DNA of 64,000 bases from Halorubrum aidingense JCM 13560 (GTDB lineage: Archaea > Halobacteriota > Halobacteria > Halobacteriales > Haloferacaceae). The DNA is taken from the NCBI RefSeq assembly GCF_000336995.1, contig NZ_AOJI01000022.1, positions 314,040 to 378,039 of the forward strand, written 5' to 3'. The translations under genes were made by a program, and so were the position numbers. The notes below the pieces were generated by a model. It made no database searches, was not told the origin of the DNA, and was given only the letters and a program-made list of their open reading frames with translations. Positions 26,701 to 36,030 of this stretch are shown piece after piece (the stretch's first letter is position 1; each line of letters begins with the position of its first letter).

Positions 26701-28021
26701 CGGTCTCACCCCCGTGCGGTCGCTCCGAGAGATCGACGGCGGCCGCCGTCTCGATCCGATCGCCGAGCAGGCCGTCCGGCCGGCGGTGCATGATGAACAC
26801 GAGGACGAACCCGAGCAGGACGAACTGCAGCGGAGCGATGTTGTCCGTCGCGTACGCGAGCAAACTGACCGGATCGAGCGAGACCAGCGCGTCCGCGAAC
26901 GACGACGGCGTCTCGGCGTCGATCACGTCGCGAAGCGCCGAGCCGACGCGGCGCGGCCCCTCGAACAGCACCGCCGCGAAGACGATCCCGCCGAGGACGG
27001 CGCCGGTGTTCGACCCCGACCCGCCGATGATGACCGCGATGAAGACGTAGAAGGTCAAAAGCGGCATGAACTGCGGGGTCGGCGAGACGTTCCCCTGGCT
27101 GCCGAACCAGAGGATGCCGGCGAGTCCCATCAGCGCACAGCCGATCACGAACACCTTGATTTTGATCAGGTTCACGTTCTTTCCGAGCGAGTCCGCGACG
27201 AGTTCGTCCTCGCGGATCGCCTTGAGCGTCCGTCCGAACGGCGACCGACCGAGGCGCTCTAAGAGGACGTAAAAGCCGATCACGAAGGCGGCGAGCACGG
27301 CGACGTACCCCCACCCGATGAGGATCGAGTTGGAGATTCCGAGGCCGCCGTCACCGAGGGCGCCGAAGACGAGTTCGCCGAACGCCGTCGGCGTTCCGGC
27401 CTGCCCGTCGACGAGGAACAGCTCTCGGACCGGGTTTTGCGGCATTCCCATGCCGCGGCCGCCGCCGGTACCGACGCCGAGCGTCCCGCGGAGGAAGTTG
27501 TCGAAGCTGCTCGACTGTAAGAAGAGCCGGATGATCTCCGAGATGCCGAGCGTGACGATCGCGAGGTAGTCGGCCTTCAGCCGGAGCGCCGGGAGCGCGG
27601 CCAGCAGGCCGACGACCGCGGCCACCAGCATCCCCGCGACGATGCCGACGGGCAGCGGGAGCCCGAATCCGGGCGGGCCGAACGCCGGGTCGGGGGACCG
27701 AACGACGATCCCCATCGTGTAGACGCCGAGCGCCATGAAGCCGGCCACGCCGATGTTGAACAGCCCCGCGTACCCCCACTGAAGGTTCAACGCGAGGGCG
27801 GCGAGCGCGTACACGAGTCCGAGGAACGTGAGCGTCCGCAGCAGTCCGACGACGCTGTTGAGTCCGTTCGTGAACGTGAGGAGCGTCGCGGCGAGGTAGA
27901 TCACCAGCAGCGTCCCGAGCACGAGCCCGAGATCGCTGCGCCGCGCGGCGTCGAGCAGGGCGCCCGTCGCGCTGTCGGGGGTCGATCCGGGTCCGTTGGG
28001 GTCCGAGCCGTCGCCGCTCAT
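26693..28021 (-). CDS. livM: Branched-chain amino-acid type ABC permease (LivM)
   Basis: The 442-residue protein has about ten membrane helices and the LivM signature NLQWGYAGLFNIGVAGFMALGVYTMG, then LRLKADYLAIVTLGISEIIRL. The EAA-like loop LGRSPFGRTLKAIREDELVADSLGKN contacts the ATPase. A cytoplasmic tail of about 30 residues follows. It forms the channel with LivH. The start at 28021 (MSGDGSD) overlaps the livH stop by four bases. Confidence 0.9.
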   Translation of the reverse strand: MSGDGSDPNGPGSTPDSATGALLDAARRSDLGLVLGTLLVIYLAATLLTFTNGLNSVVGLLRTLTFLGLVYALAALALNLQWGYAGLFNIGVAGFMALGVYTMGIVVRSPDPAFGPPGFGLPLPVGIVAGMLVAAVVGLLAALPALRLKADYLAIVTLGISEIIRLFLQSSSFDNFLRGTLGVGTGGGRGMGMPQNPVRELFLVDGQAGTPTAFGELVFGALGDGGLGISNSILIGWGYVAVLAAFVIGFYVLLERLGRSPFGRTLKAIREDELVADSLGKNVNLIKIKVFVIGCALMGLAGILWFGSQGNVSPTPQFMPLLTFYVFIAVIIGGSGSNTGAVLGGIVFAAVLFEGPRRVGSALRDVIDAETPSSFADALVSLDPVSLLAYATDNIAPLQFVLLGFVLVFIMHRRPDGLLGDRIETAAAVDLSERPHGGETDE

Positions 28022-29139
28022 GCGGTCGAAACACCTCCGAAGAGCCCCTCGGGACGTAACAGGAGCATGAGGATCATCACGGCGAACGCCGCGGCCTCGT
28101 TGAAGTCGGACGGGATCCAGATCGTCGAGGTGGTAAAGACGATCCCGATCACGAGCCCGCCGGCGATGGCGCCGTAGACGGAGCCGATCCCGCCGAGGAT
28201 CACCGCGGCGAAGATCAGAAGCAGCAGCAGCCAGCCGAAGTCGAACTGGATCGTCCCGCGGAGCAGCACGTAGAGGTACCCCGACGCGCCGGCGAGGCCG
28301 CCGCCGATGATCCACGTCGCGGTGACGACGCGCTCGGCCGGGATCCCCGTCACGAGCGCGAGGTCCTTGTTGTCGGCCATCGCCCGCATCGCGGTGCCGA
28401 GCTTCGTGCGCTGGAGCATGAAGTGCATCGCGACCATGAGCCCGAGCGCGGCGACGACGATCGTGAGCTGGTGGGCGTTCACCGAGAGGCCGAGCGGGTC
28501 GAACGCGAGGTTCGAGGCCTCGACGCTCGCGGTGACCCCGCGGCGGTCGGAGCCGTACGCGAACTGGAGCAGGTACCGAACGATGAGCGCGGCGCCGATA
28601 GAGGCGATGAGGATCGAGATGCCGTCGCGGTCGCGCATCGGTTTGTAGAACGCCCGGTCGAGCGCCAGCGCGATCAGCGCGGTGACCACGAAGGCGGTGA
28701 CGAGACCGAGCAGGACCGCGCCCGGCGTCGCGAGGATGTGAGCGCCGATGTCACCCGACGTGGCGCTCCCGGCGTCGCGGACCGACAACAGCGTGCGGAT
28801 CGGGATGTCCCCGAAGCCGGCGACGAGGAAGGCGACGCCCCAGCCGGTGAACGCGCCGACGCTGACGAGGTCGCCGTGCGAGAAGTTCGCGAACGAGAGG
28901 ATGCTGTACGTCATCGAGAGGCCGATCCCCGCGAGCCCGATCACGAGCCCGATCACGAGTCCGTTCCAGAGGTTGGACCCGAGTCGGCCCGTCGAGAGTG
29001 ACCCGCCGAGCGGTCCGACGGAGACTCCCGCGAGCTTCGCGGCGAGGTCGACGAGGAGCAGGCCACCGAGGAGCGTGACGAGGAGCAGACCCGGCCGGCC
29101 TCGCGCCGCGTCAACGATCGACGATTCAGTTGTTCCCAT
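28018..29139 (-). CDS. livH: Branched-chain amino-acid type ABC permease (LivH)
   Basis: The 373-residue protein has about eight membrane helices and the LivH pattern: LVIGLVIGLAGIGLSMTYSILSFANFSHGDLVSVGAFTGW near residues 55-95, the coupling loop RTKLGTAMRAMADNKDLALVTGIPAERVV near 228-256, and GGIGSVYGAIAGGLVIGI. A loop of about 30 residues near 105 (DIPIRTLLSVRDAGSATSGDIG) is longer than usual. It is the first gene of the minus-strand operon; a TATA-like gttattta lies near 29172-29180 on this strand. Confidence 0.9.
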   Translation of the reverse strand: MGTTESSIVDAARGRPGLLLVTLLGGLLLVDLAAKLAGVSVGPLGGSLSTGRLGSNLWNGLVIGLVIGLAGIGLSMTYSILSFANFSHGDLVSVGAFTGWGVAFLVAGFGDIPIRTLLSVRDAGSATSGDIGAHILATPGAVLLGLVTAFVVTALIALALDRAFYKPMRDRDGISILIASIGAALIVRYLLQFAYGSDRRGVTASVEASNLAFDPLGLSVNAHQLTIVVAALGLMVAMHFMLQRTKLGTAMRAMADNKDLALVTGIPAERVVTATWIIGGGLAGASGYLYVLLRGTIQFDFGWLLLLLIFAAVILGGIGSVYGAIAGGLVIGIVFTTSTIWIPSDFNEAAAFAVMILMLLLRPEGLFGGVSTA

Positions 29140-29317
29140 GTGTGCGTCTCACTGACGCAGGGTGGGACATGGAGAGGTAAATAACTCGCTGTTCCGACAA
29201 AAGTACCGAAGCCGAAATACGGGGAAATCGACACCAAACTGTCAGTTGTTCGACTCGGATCTCTCGGCCGGCGCTCGGTGGCTCGCGGCCGGTGGTCGTC
29301 CGGCCGGCGACCCGCCT

Positions 29318-30256
29318 TCAGTCGCCGCCCGCGGCCCGCGCGTGGCGGCGGGCGTCCTCCGCCGAGCGCCCCTCGCGGAGGAGCGCCTCAACGAACAGCT
29401 CGCCGGCCTTGTACGAAGAGCGGACCATGGGGCCAGATGCGCAGTAGAGGAAGTCGAACTCCGTTTCGGCGACTTCGCGCCACACGTCGAACACGTCGGG
29501 GTGGACGTAGTCGAACACGTCGAGGTGCGAGCGCGACGGCTGGAGGTACTGCCCGAAGGTGACGACGTCGACGCCGACCTCTCGGAGGTCGCCGAGGGTG
29601 CGGTACACCTCGTGGTCGTACTCGCCGACGCCGAGCATGAGGCTCGTCTTCGTGTGGATGTCGGACTCGCGGTCGACCTGGTCGAGCACCGCGAGCGACT
29701 GCTCGTAGTCGGCCCGGCGGTCCCGAACCGGCCACTGGAGGCGCTCGACGGTCTCGACGTTGTGGGCGATCACGTCCGGCCCGGCGTCGATGATCCGGCG
29801 CACGGCCTCGGGGTCGCCTTGGAAGTCCGGGATGAGCGTCTCCACGAGGATCCCCGGGTCGCGCCGCTTGATCTCGCGGATCGTCTCGGCGAAGTGCGCG
29901 GAGCCGCCGTCGTCGAGGTCGTCGCGGTCGACGGAGGTCAACACGACGTAGTCGAGGCCGATCTCCGCGACCGCGTCGGCGACGTTCGCCGGCTCGTCGG
30001 GGTCGAGCGGCCCCATTCCGCCCGTCTCGACGTCACAGAAGTTACAGCCGCGCGAGCAGCGGTCACCCATCAGCATGAACGTCGCCGTTCCCGGCCCGTC
30101 TCGTCCCGACCAGCACTCGCCCATGTTCGGGCAGTTGGCCTCCTCACAGACGGTGTGGAGGTTGCGATCGCGGAGCGTCTCCGTGATCTCGGTAAAACGC
30201 GTGCCCGACGGCGGGCGCGACTTGAGCCAATCCGGTTTCCGGCGGCCGCGTTGCAT
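29318..30256 (-). CDS. lipA: Lipoyl synthase
   Basis: The 312-residue radical-SAM enzyme inserts two sulfurs into octanoyl groups to form lipoyl cofactor. It shows the auxiliary-cluster motif CEEANCPNMGEC (Cys37, 42, 48), the radical-SAM motif CSRGCNFC (Cys67, 71, 74) and the C-terminal RSSYKAGE containing the Arg-Ser-Ser end motif. The TFGQYLQPSRSHLDV segment is also typical. The length is normal. It is monocistronic here, with no lipoate ligase or lipoylated enzyme gene adjacent. Confidence 0.95.
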   Translation of the reverse strand: MQRGRRKPDWLKSRPPSGTRFTEITETLRDRNLHTVCEEANCPNMGECWSGRDGPGTATFMLMGDRCSRGCNFCDVETGGMGPLDPDEPANVADAVAEIGLDYVVLTSVDRDDLDDGGSAHFAETIREIKRRDPGILVETLIPDFQGDPEAVRRIIDAGPDVIAHNVETVERLQWPVRDRRADYEQSLAVLDQVDRESDIHTKTSLMLGVGEYDHEVYRTLGDLREVGVDVVTFGQYLQPSRSHLDVFDYVHPDVFDVWREVAETEFDFLYCASGPMVRSSYKAGELFVEALLREGRSAEDARRHARAAGGD

Positions 30257-30411
30257 ACCGGACCCACGGCGGCCGAGTGCAAAAACGTGAGGATCACCCC
30301 GATCCCCCGGCCGATCGCGGTCGCCGTTCGACCGATCCGTCGCACGGATTCCTCTTACCTATCCGACACCAGTACGCTTTTATTATCTTGTTATGATACG
30401 GAACTATTCGG

Positions 30412-31872
30412 ATGTTCGACACCGACCGCGCGGCGATCACGGACGGCCCGGTGGGGAGGGTGCTCCTCGCGCTGGCGGCCCCGCTCGTCGCACAGAACCT
30501 CGTGTACGTCGCGAACGCGCTCGTCGACACGTTCTGGCTCGGTCGCGTGAGCGAGGATGCCGTGGCCGCCGTGGGGCTCAGCCTCCCCATCCAGTCGCTG
30601 CTCGGCGCGACGGTCGTCGTCGCCGCGGTCGGCACCCAGATCCTCGTCGCACAGCGCGCCGGCGGGGGAGACGACGCCGACGCGCGACGCCTCGCGGTCA
30701 ACGGGGCGCTCGCCGCGTTCGCGGTCACGGCCGCCGTCGCGATACCGGTCGTCGTCTACGCCGAGGAGCTGGTGACGCTCCTCGGGGCGGACCCCGCGCT
30801 CGCGGGCGTCACGGCGACGTACCTCGCGATCATCGTCGCCGTGCTCCCCGTCGGAGCGGTCGGCGACACCGTCGAGAACTGCTTTACCGCCTACGGCGAC
30901 ACGCGGGCCGTCTTCCGGGTGACGGTGCTCAGCGTCCTCGTCAACCTCGTCGCCGCCCCCGCGCTGATCTTCGGTGTCGGCCCGCTCACGGGGCTGGGCG
31001 TCGCCGGCGCGGCCCTCAGTACGGCGCTCTCGGGCGTCGTGGGTCTCGTTCACGTGCTCGCGTACGCGGCCGGGATCCGCCGCGACACGTTCCGGCTCAC
31101 CCGTGAGGCGTTCGCCCTCGACGTCGGCGCGCTTCGCGAGATCGTCTCGGTCGGGCTTCCGCTCGGCGGTCAGCGCGGGGTGAGCGAACTCGTCCGCGTG
31201 CTCGTCGTCGGCCTCGTCGCGATCGCCGGCGGCGCGGCGGGCGTCGCCGCCTACACCGTCGGCGCGCGCGTCGCCACCCTCGCGATCGTCCCCGCGATCG
31301 GGATGCAGCAGGCCGCCCAGTCGATGATCGGCCAGAACCTCGGCGCCGACGCCCCGCGGCGCGCCCGGCGGACGACGACGGTCGGCACCGGCATCGTCGT
31401 CGCCGCGTTCCTCGCGCTCGGCGTCGTCCAGTTCCTGTTCGCGGGGCAGATCGCCGACCTGCTCGCGCCCGACCTCACCGCCGCGGGCCGGGAGCTCTCA
31501 GTGCTGTACCTGCGGATTCTCGCCGCCTCCTACTGGGGGCTCGGCGGGACGTACACGCTCTTAGCCGGCTTCAACGGGGCCTCCCGAACGCGGACCTCCT
31601 TCGTCGCGGACCTGATCAAGTACTGGGCGATCCGGTTTCCCATCGCCGTCGCCGCGGTGCCCGCGACGGCGACGTTCGGCGCGTTCGGCGTCGCCGTCGC
31701 GCCCGGCCTCGGGTGGGGCGTCGAGGCCGTGTTCTGGGCGGTCGCCGTCTCGAACGTCGCCGGCTTCCTCGGGCTCGGGGCGTACTTCTTGTACACGACC
31801 CGACGGGGCATGTTCGCGAACGCCGCCGAACGGGCGAACGACGGCGGGGCAGCCGACGTCGCGGACGACTGA
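30412..31872 (+). CDS. MATE-family efflux transporter
   Basis: The 486-residue protein has 12 membrane helices in two similar halves (start VGRVLLALAAPLVAQNLVYVANALVDTFWLGRVSEDAVAAVGL; middle LREIVSVGLPLGGQRGVSELVRVL). It should export cationic or drug-like compounds in exchange for Na+ or H+. Typical MATE sequences include PIQSLLGATVVVAAVGTQILVAQRAG and AIGMQQAAQSMIGQNLGA. A TATA-like cttttatta lies about 30-38 bases before the ATG. Confidence 0.92.
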   Translation: MFDTDRAAITDGPVGRVLLALAAPLVAQNLVYVANALVDTFWLGRVSEDAVAAVGLSLPIQSLLGATVVVAAVGTQILVAQRAGGGDDADARRLAVNGALAAFAVTAAVAIPVVVYAEELVTLLGADPALAGVTATYLAIIVAVLPVGAVGDTVENCFTAYGDTRAVFRVTVLSVLVNLVAAPALIFGVGPLTGLGVAGAALSTALSGVVGLVHVLAYAAGIRRDTFRLTREAFALDVGALREIVSVGLPLGGQRGVSELVRVLVVGLVAIAGGAAGVAAYTVGARVATLAIVPAIGMQQAAQSMIGQNLGADAPRRARRTTTVGTGIVVAAFLALGVVQFLFAGQIADLLAPDLTAAGRELSVLYLRILAASYWGLGGTYTLLAGFNGASRTRTSFVADLIKYWAIRFPIAVAAVPATATFGAFGVAVAPGLGWGVEAVFWAVAVSNVAGFLGLGAYFLYTTRRGMFANAAERANDGGAADVADD

Positions 31873-31935
31873 GGCGCGTCGACTTCGGGCGCGGCGCCGC
31901 GAGTTACCGTCGACCGTCGGGCGCGGCGCCGCGAG

Positions 31936-32514
31936 TCACCGCAACTCGTCGGCCTCGACCACGGTCGCGAACTCCCCGTCGAGGTGCGCGAGCGCGACGC
32001 GGTGGGAGGTGTCGGCGTCGATCGCTTCGCCGTCGTATCCCTCGCGGTCGTGGGTCGCGGTCGCGTCGGCGACGACGAACACCTCGTAGCCGCGGTTCTC
32101 GGCCATCCGCGCCGTCGTCGAGACGCAGTGGTCGGTGGTGAGCCCGCAGACGACGAGGGTGTCGTACCCGCGCTCGCGGAGCCACTCGTCGAGTCCGGAG
32201 TCGAGGAACGCCCCGTTGACCGCCTTCTCGAAGGTCGCCTCGTCCGATCGGGGCGCCGTCTCGGGCTTCCACGCGAATCCGGGTCCGTCGGGGCGCAGGG
32301 GTGAGTCCGGCTCCGTCGAGGCGTGTCGCACGTGCGCGACGGGGCGGTCGGTCTCACGCCACCGGGCGAGCAGGTCGGCCGCGACCGCCTCCGCCTCGGG
32401 GTTGTTACGGTCGCCCCACCCCGGCTCGTCGAACCCGACCTGAAAATCGATCAGGAGGAGGACGGCGTCGTCGGGGACGGCGTACCCGTCCCCCTCGCGG
32501 TCCGCGTCAGTCAT
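31936..32514 (-). CDS. Isochorismatase-like cysteine hydrolase
   Basis: The 192-residue hydrolase has the family's triad: Asp in [11 protein letters not shown] near residue 22, Lys in [14 protein letters not shown] near 95, and Cys in [26 protein letters not shown] near 129. Members hydrolyse isochorismate, nicotinamide or other amides, and the substrate here is unknown. Its start overlaps the end of the YqcI/YcgG gene by eight bases, so the two are co-expressed. Confidence 0.88.
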   Translation of the reverse strand: MTDADREGDGYAVPDDAVLLLIDFQVGFDEPGWGDRNNPEAEAVAADLLARWRETDRPVAHVRHASTEPDSPLRPDGPGFAWKPETAPRSDEATFEKAVNGAFLDSGLDEWLRERGYDTLVVCGLTTDHCVSTTARMAENRGYEVFVVADATATHDREGYDGEAIDADTSHRVALAHLDGEFATVVEADELR

Positions 32515-33388
32515 CGCCGAGCCCCGCGGTCGTGGCGGGCGACCCGGCGTCGGAGGCGCGCCGGTCCGCGAACCGTCGCCACGCGCCCGGTTCGAGCAGG
32601 GCGGCCGGCGCTTTCGGGTGCTCGCGGGTGGGCTCCAGCGGGCACGCGTCGGGGCTCGCGTCGTCGTCCTCGCGGAAGAGGTACTGTTTCCACTCGCGGT
32701 CGCCCTCGGCGCCCCAGTCGCCGAGGTCGGCGTGGGGGCAGACGCCGTCGTAGTCGGCCATCCGCGACTGGATGGCCTCGCGGGCGTGTCGGCCCGCCGC
32801 GGTGTCGGCGGTGATACCGTCGAAGACGGCCCGCGGCTGGAACGTGATCTCCAACCCGACCGGCGAGTACCGGCTCAGTCGCTCGTCGTAGAAGGGCGCC
32901 CGGGAGGTCGGGAACAGCGGCTCGCCGCCGAAACAGAACTCCCAGTGCGGGTCGTCCGGATCGGTCGGGATGTCGTCGGGCCACGGCTCCGGGTCGTGGA
33001 CGTGGAGGAACTCCAAGACGTGCCAGAGCCGCTCGTGGTAGTGGGCCTCGCCGCGGTCGCCCGGCGGCGGTCGGAAAAAGACCGCCAGCGGCGCGCGGTC
33101 GGCGTGGTCCTCGTAGGCGTCGAGGTACTCGAGGAGCACGTCGCGGAATCGGAGCAGGGCGGCGGGGTCGGTCGTCGACTCGCAGGCGGCGTACAGCAGC
33201 TCTCCCTTCCGTTCGACCTCGATGCCGAAGTAGCAGGGGAACGGCGAGCCGTCGCGCTCGCCGAGCATCGACTCGCGGAACGTCCGGTAGTGCTCTCGCA
33301 GCCAGCCGGGGGCGTCGTCGAGCCGATCGTGGAGCGTCTCCTGGTCCAACAGCACGCCCTCGGTGCCGGGCTCGTTCATACCGTTCAT
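32507..33388 (-). CDS. YqcI/YcgG family protein
   Basis: The 293-residue protein resembles the YqcI/YcgG family: [21 protein letters not shown] near residues 49-69, [37 protein letters not shown] near 122-158, and the [17 protein letters not shown] core near 178. The family is uncharacterised, though often near stress or detoxification genes. It is translationally coupled to the downstream isochorismatase-like gene. Alternative starts at 33388 and 33379 differ by three residues. Confidence 0.82.
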   Translation of the reverse strand: MNGMNEPGTEGVLLDQETLHDRLDDAPGWLREHYRTFRESMLGERDGSPFPCYFGIEVERKGELLYAACESTTDPAALLRFRDVLLEYLDAYEDHADRAPLAVFFRPPPGDRGEAHYHERLWHVLEFLHVHDPEPWPDDIPTDPDDPHWEFCFGGEPLFPTSRAPFYDERLSRYSPVGLEITFQPRAVFDGITADTAAGRHAREAIQSRMADYDGVCPHADLGDWGAEGDREWKQYLFREDDDASPDACPLEPTREHPKAPAALLEPGAWRRFADRRASDAGSPATTAGLGDD

Positions 33389-33442
33389 CCGCAGCGGGAC
33401 GGCTTTTGGCTTTCGGCGATGCTCACGCGGTCAGAATGTTGC

Positions 33443-33502
33443 GACGGCAACTGCGCCAGCGACGGCAACTGCGCCAGCGACGGCAACTGCGCCAGCGACG
33501 GT
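33443..33502. repeat. 18-bp tandem repeat, three copies
   Basis: The unit gacggcaactgcgccagc repeats exactly three times (33443-33460, 33461-33478, 33479-33496), followed by a partial gacgg. It sits in the gene-free stretch between the YqcI/YcgG gene and a secreted-protein gene. A TATA-like ttatataa follows at 33542-33549. Confidence 0.85.
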
Positions 33503-33560
33503 ACCGCGAACGCCCCGTCACGGGACGCCCGCCGAGACGGGGTTATATAAATGGCCGCGA

Positions 33561-34025
33561 TCAGATGAAGAATCCCTTGAAGACGTTGATCACTGCCCAC
33601 TTGATCCCTTCGAGGATCTGACCGTCCTCGCCGCTGATCACGATGTCGTCGTTGGCGACCGCGTTCCGGAAGGCCGCGGCGGGGTTATCGGCGGCGGCGA
33701 TCTCCTCGATCGTCGCTCGGTCGGTCGTGATCTTCCGCACCGCGTCCTCGCTTCGGCTGTCGTCCAGGTCGGTGATGCGGTTCCGATCGTCCATGGTGAC
33801 CGAGTAGGTCACTTCGGAGCCGCCGTCCTCGATGTAGATGTTGGTCGTTCCGGCGAGGTTGACGGGGCCGAGGTCGACGGCGTCCGCGTTCGCGTTGTAC
33901 GCCGGAACCATCTCTTCGAGCGATTCGTACAGGTCGTCGCCGTCGTCCGACTGGGCGACCGCGCCGCCGGCTAAAGCGCTCACGAGCAGAACCGCAACGG
34001 TGAGAATCAGCGAGATACGTGTCAT
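33561..34025 (-). CDS. Secreted protein of unknown function
   Basis: The 154-residue protein begins with a Sec-type signal peptide (LILTVAVLLVSALAGGAVAQS, cleavage near residue 24). An acidic mature domain of about 120 residues follows, beta-like in the middle (TNIYIEDGGSEVTYSVTMDDRN) and ending ILEGIKWAVINVFKGFFI. I recognise no family. The terminal hydrophobic helix may insert in the membrane. The frame continues further upstream, but the ATG at 34025 starts the signal peptide. A TATA-like ttttatact lies 31-39 bases upstream on this strand. Confidence 0.75.
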   Translation of the reverse strand: MTRISLILTVAVLLVSALAGGAVAQSDDGDDLYESLEEMVPAYNANADAVDLGPVNLAGTTNIYIEDGGSEVTYSVTMDDRNRITDLDDSRSEDAVRKITTDRATIEEIAAADNPAAAFRNAVANDDIVISGEDGQILEGIKWAVINVFKGFFI

Positions 34026-34127
34026 AGTAGTTCTATATATATATATCGCGGTACGAGTATAAAACGTAGAAGGGTACGGGTACTCCGAGCGTACTTCGAG
34101 TATCCGAGCATTACTCGACCGGCGCAC

Positions 34128-35612
34128 TCAGTCGCTCGTCACCGCGAACCGCGAGGCGTCGCCGTCGGCGGTCGGCGTCGTGAGCAGCGAGACGCCGACG
34201 GTGAGGACCGCCGACAGCGCCATCAGACCGAGCGCCACGTCCCACCCGCCCGCGACGCTTCGCGGGAGCGTCGGCGCGAACGGCGCGACCGCCGACAGCA
34301 CCACCGCGAGGTACGCGACCTGCGGGACGAGGACGCCGACGAGCATGCCGGTTCGGGTCGTCCGGTCCCAGTAGAGCGCGCAGATGACGGGGAGCGCGAG
34401 CAGCGCGAACCCGGAGAACGCCGTGTTTCCCACCTCGATGAGCGTGCCGGGTCGAAGCAGGCTGGCGACGAACGCGAGCGTCGCGAAGGCGGCGACGCCG
34501 ACCCGCGCGATCCACGCCTCGCGGCGCTCGGAGGCGTCGGCGTTGATCACGGGCCGGTACACGTCCCGCGTGAAGTACGACGACCCGGAGAGCAGCATCG
34601 AGTCCGACGAGGACATCATCGCGGCCATCGCGCCGGCGATGACGAGCGCCGCGAACCACGCGGGCGTGTACTCGTTCAACACGACGGGGAGCACGTTCGC
34701 GCCCTCGGACACGTCGATCGGCATCCCGACCGCCCACGCGCCGAGCATGAACGCGGGGACGAAAAGCAGGAGCACGAGCACGGGCCACAGCACGAACGAC
34801 CGCTTCAGCACCGCGCCCGACTTCGCGACGAAAAAGCGCTGGTTGATCTGCGGGAACATCGTGACGCCGAAGGCGATGGTGATCGCGGAAGAGATGATGA
34901 ACCCGGGCGAGTAGAGCCCGCCGCCGAAGCGCCCGAACTCCGGCCGCGCGTCGATCATCGACCCGGTCGCCGCGCCGAGCCCGCCGACGGCCGAGAGCAC
35001 CCATATCGCGGCGATCCAGACGACGGAGAGCATGAACAGCCCCTGGACCGTGTCGGTCCACGCGACGCCGCGCATGCCGGCGAGGACGACGTAGAGGATC
35101 ATGAACACCGTGACGAGCGCCGCGCCGCCCCAGTACGGGACCGCGCCGTCCGTGAGCCCGACGAGCGCCTCGCCGGCGCCCATCTGCTGGAGCATGACGT
35201 ACGGGAACAGCCACAGGAGGCTCACGCCCGCGACGAGCGCGCGGAGCCCGACCGACCCGAACCGGTCGCCGAGCATCTCCCCGAGCGTCATGTACCCGTT
35301 CCGATTGCCGATCAGCCACTGCTTGTACCCGATGACGTACCAGAGGACGGCGAACAACACGCCGTCGAGCGTCCCCATCACGATCAGCCACTCGGGGCCG
35401 GCCGCGTACGCGAGGTTCGGCCCGCCGAAGAAGGTGAACGCCGACAGCAGCGTCGCGAAGGTGGTGAACAGCAGCACGACCGTTCCGAGCGACCGGCTCG
35501 CGAGGTAGTAGTCCTCGGCGGTGACCTCGGAGACGCGGTACGCTATCAGCCCGATGGCCAGCGCGAACAGGAGGTAGCCGACGATGATCCCGAGCGAGAG
35601 TCCGAGCGTCAC
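34128..35612 (-). CDS. Sodium:solute symporter (SSS family)
   Basis: The 494-residue protein has about 13 membrane helices of the LeuT-like SSS fold. It shows YYLASRSLGTVVLLFTTFATLLSAFTFFGGPNLAYAAG near residues 31-68, the family GxxNYxE-like MFPQINQRFFVAKSGAVLKRS loop near 250, and MMSSSDSMLLSGSSYFTRDVYRP near 325. It probably couples Na+ to uptake of an organic acid or vitamin (panF/PutP relatives). Its start overlaps the stop of a DUF3311 gene by four bases, a known partner arrangement. Confidence 0.9.
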   Translation of the reverse strand: MTLGLSLGIIVGYLLFALAIGLIAYRVSEVTAEDYYLASRSLGTVVLLFTTFATLLSAFTFFGGPNLAYAAGPEWLIVMGTLDGVLFAVLWYVIGYKQWLIGNRNGYMTLGEMLGDRFGSVGLRALVAGVSLLWLFPYVMLQQMGAGEALVGLTDGAVPYWGGAALVTVFMILYVVLAGMRGVAWTDTVQGLFMLSVVWIAAIWVLSAVGGLGAATGSMIDARPEFGRFGGGLYSPGFIISSAITIAFGVTMFPQINQRFFVAKSGAVLKRSFVLWPVLVLLLFVPAFMLGAWAVGMPIDVSEGANVLPVVLNEYTPAWFAALVIAGAMAAMMSSSDSMLLSGSSYFTRDVYRPVINADASERREAWIARVGVAAFATLAFVASLLRPGTLIEVGNTAFSGFALLALPVICALYWDRTTRTGMLVGVLVPQVAYLAVVLSAVAPFAPTLPRSVAGGWDVALGLMALSAVLTVGVSLLTTPTADGDASRFAVTSD

Positions 35613-35854
35613 GGCCGATCACCCCCCGTCGCTGAGGCGTCCGACCGCAACCCCATCCCGCGCTCCCACGCGCCGCTCCGGACGAACCGGGAGAACAAGA
35701 CGGTACACAGCGCCAACCACGCGATATGCCACCAGATCCACACCGGCAGTCCGGCGACGATCCGGTCGACGCCCCACAGCGGCCACGGCACCGCGAACGC
35801 GACGAGCACCGCGAACGTCGGTATCCACACGAGGTCTCTCCGCGATCGACTCAT
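35609..35854 (-). CDS. DUF3311-type small membrane protein, symporter partner
   Basis: The 81-residue product has two membrane helices (WIPTFAVLVAFAVPWPLWG; LPVWIWWHIAWLALCTVLFSRFV) in the DUF3311 pattern. Such proteins are encoded just before sodium:solute symporters, as here with ATGA overlap, and are thought to be accessory subunits. The start at 35854 is preferred over an upstream ATG because of composition. Confidence 0.8.
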   Translation of the reverse strand: MSRSRRDLVWIPTFAVLVAFAVPWPLWGVDRIVAGLPVWIWWHIAWLALCTVLFSRFVRSGAWERGMGLRSDASATGGDRP

Positions 35855-36030
35855 GGTGACGAATAACGGCTGATACCGCTTAAATTCCACCGATCAATTT
35901 CGATATTACGCTTTGGAGAATAATTCTCTTCAAAGCGTGCCGACGGAGAGCCGTGCGATAACTATTTTCGATGACGCCGACTACGACACACGGGCGGCGA
36001 CGGCCGTCCGCATCTCACCATTCACCCATC

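Noticed and set aside
33443..33502. Possible CRISPR array
   Set aside because: The units are head-to-tail with no spacers, and no cas gene is nearby.
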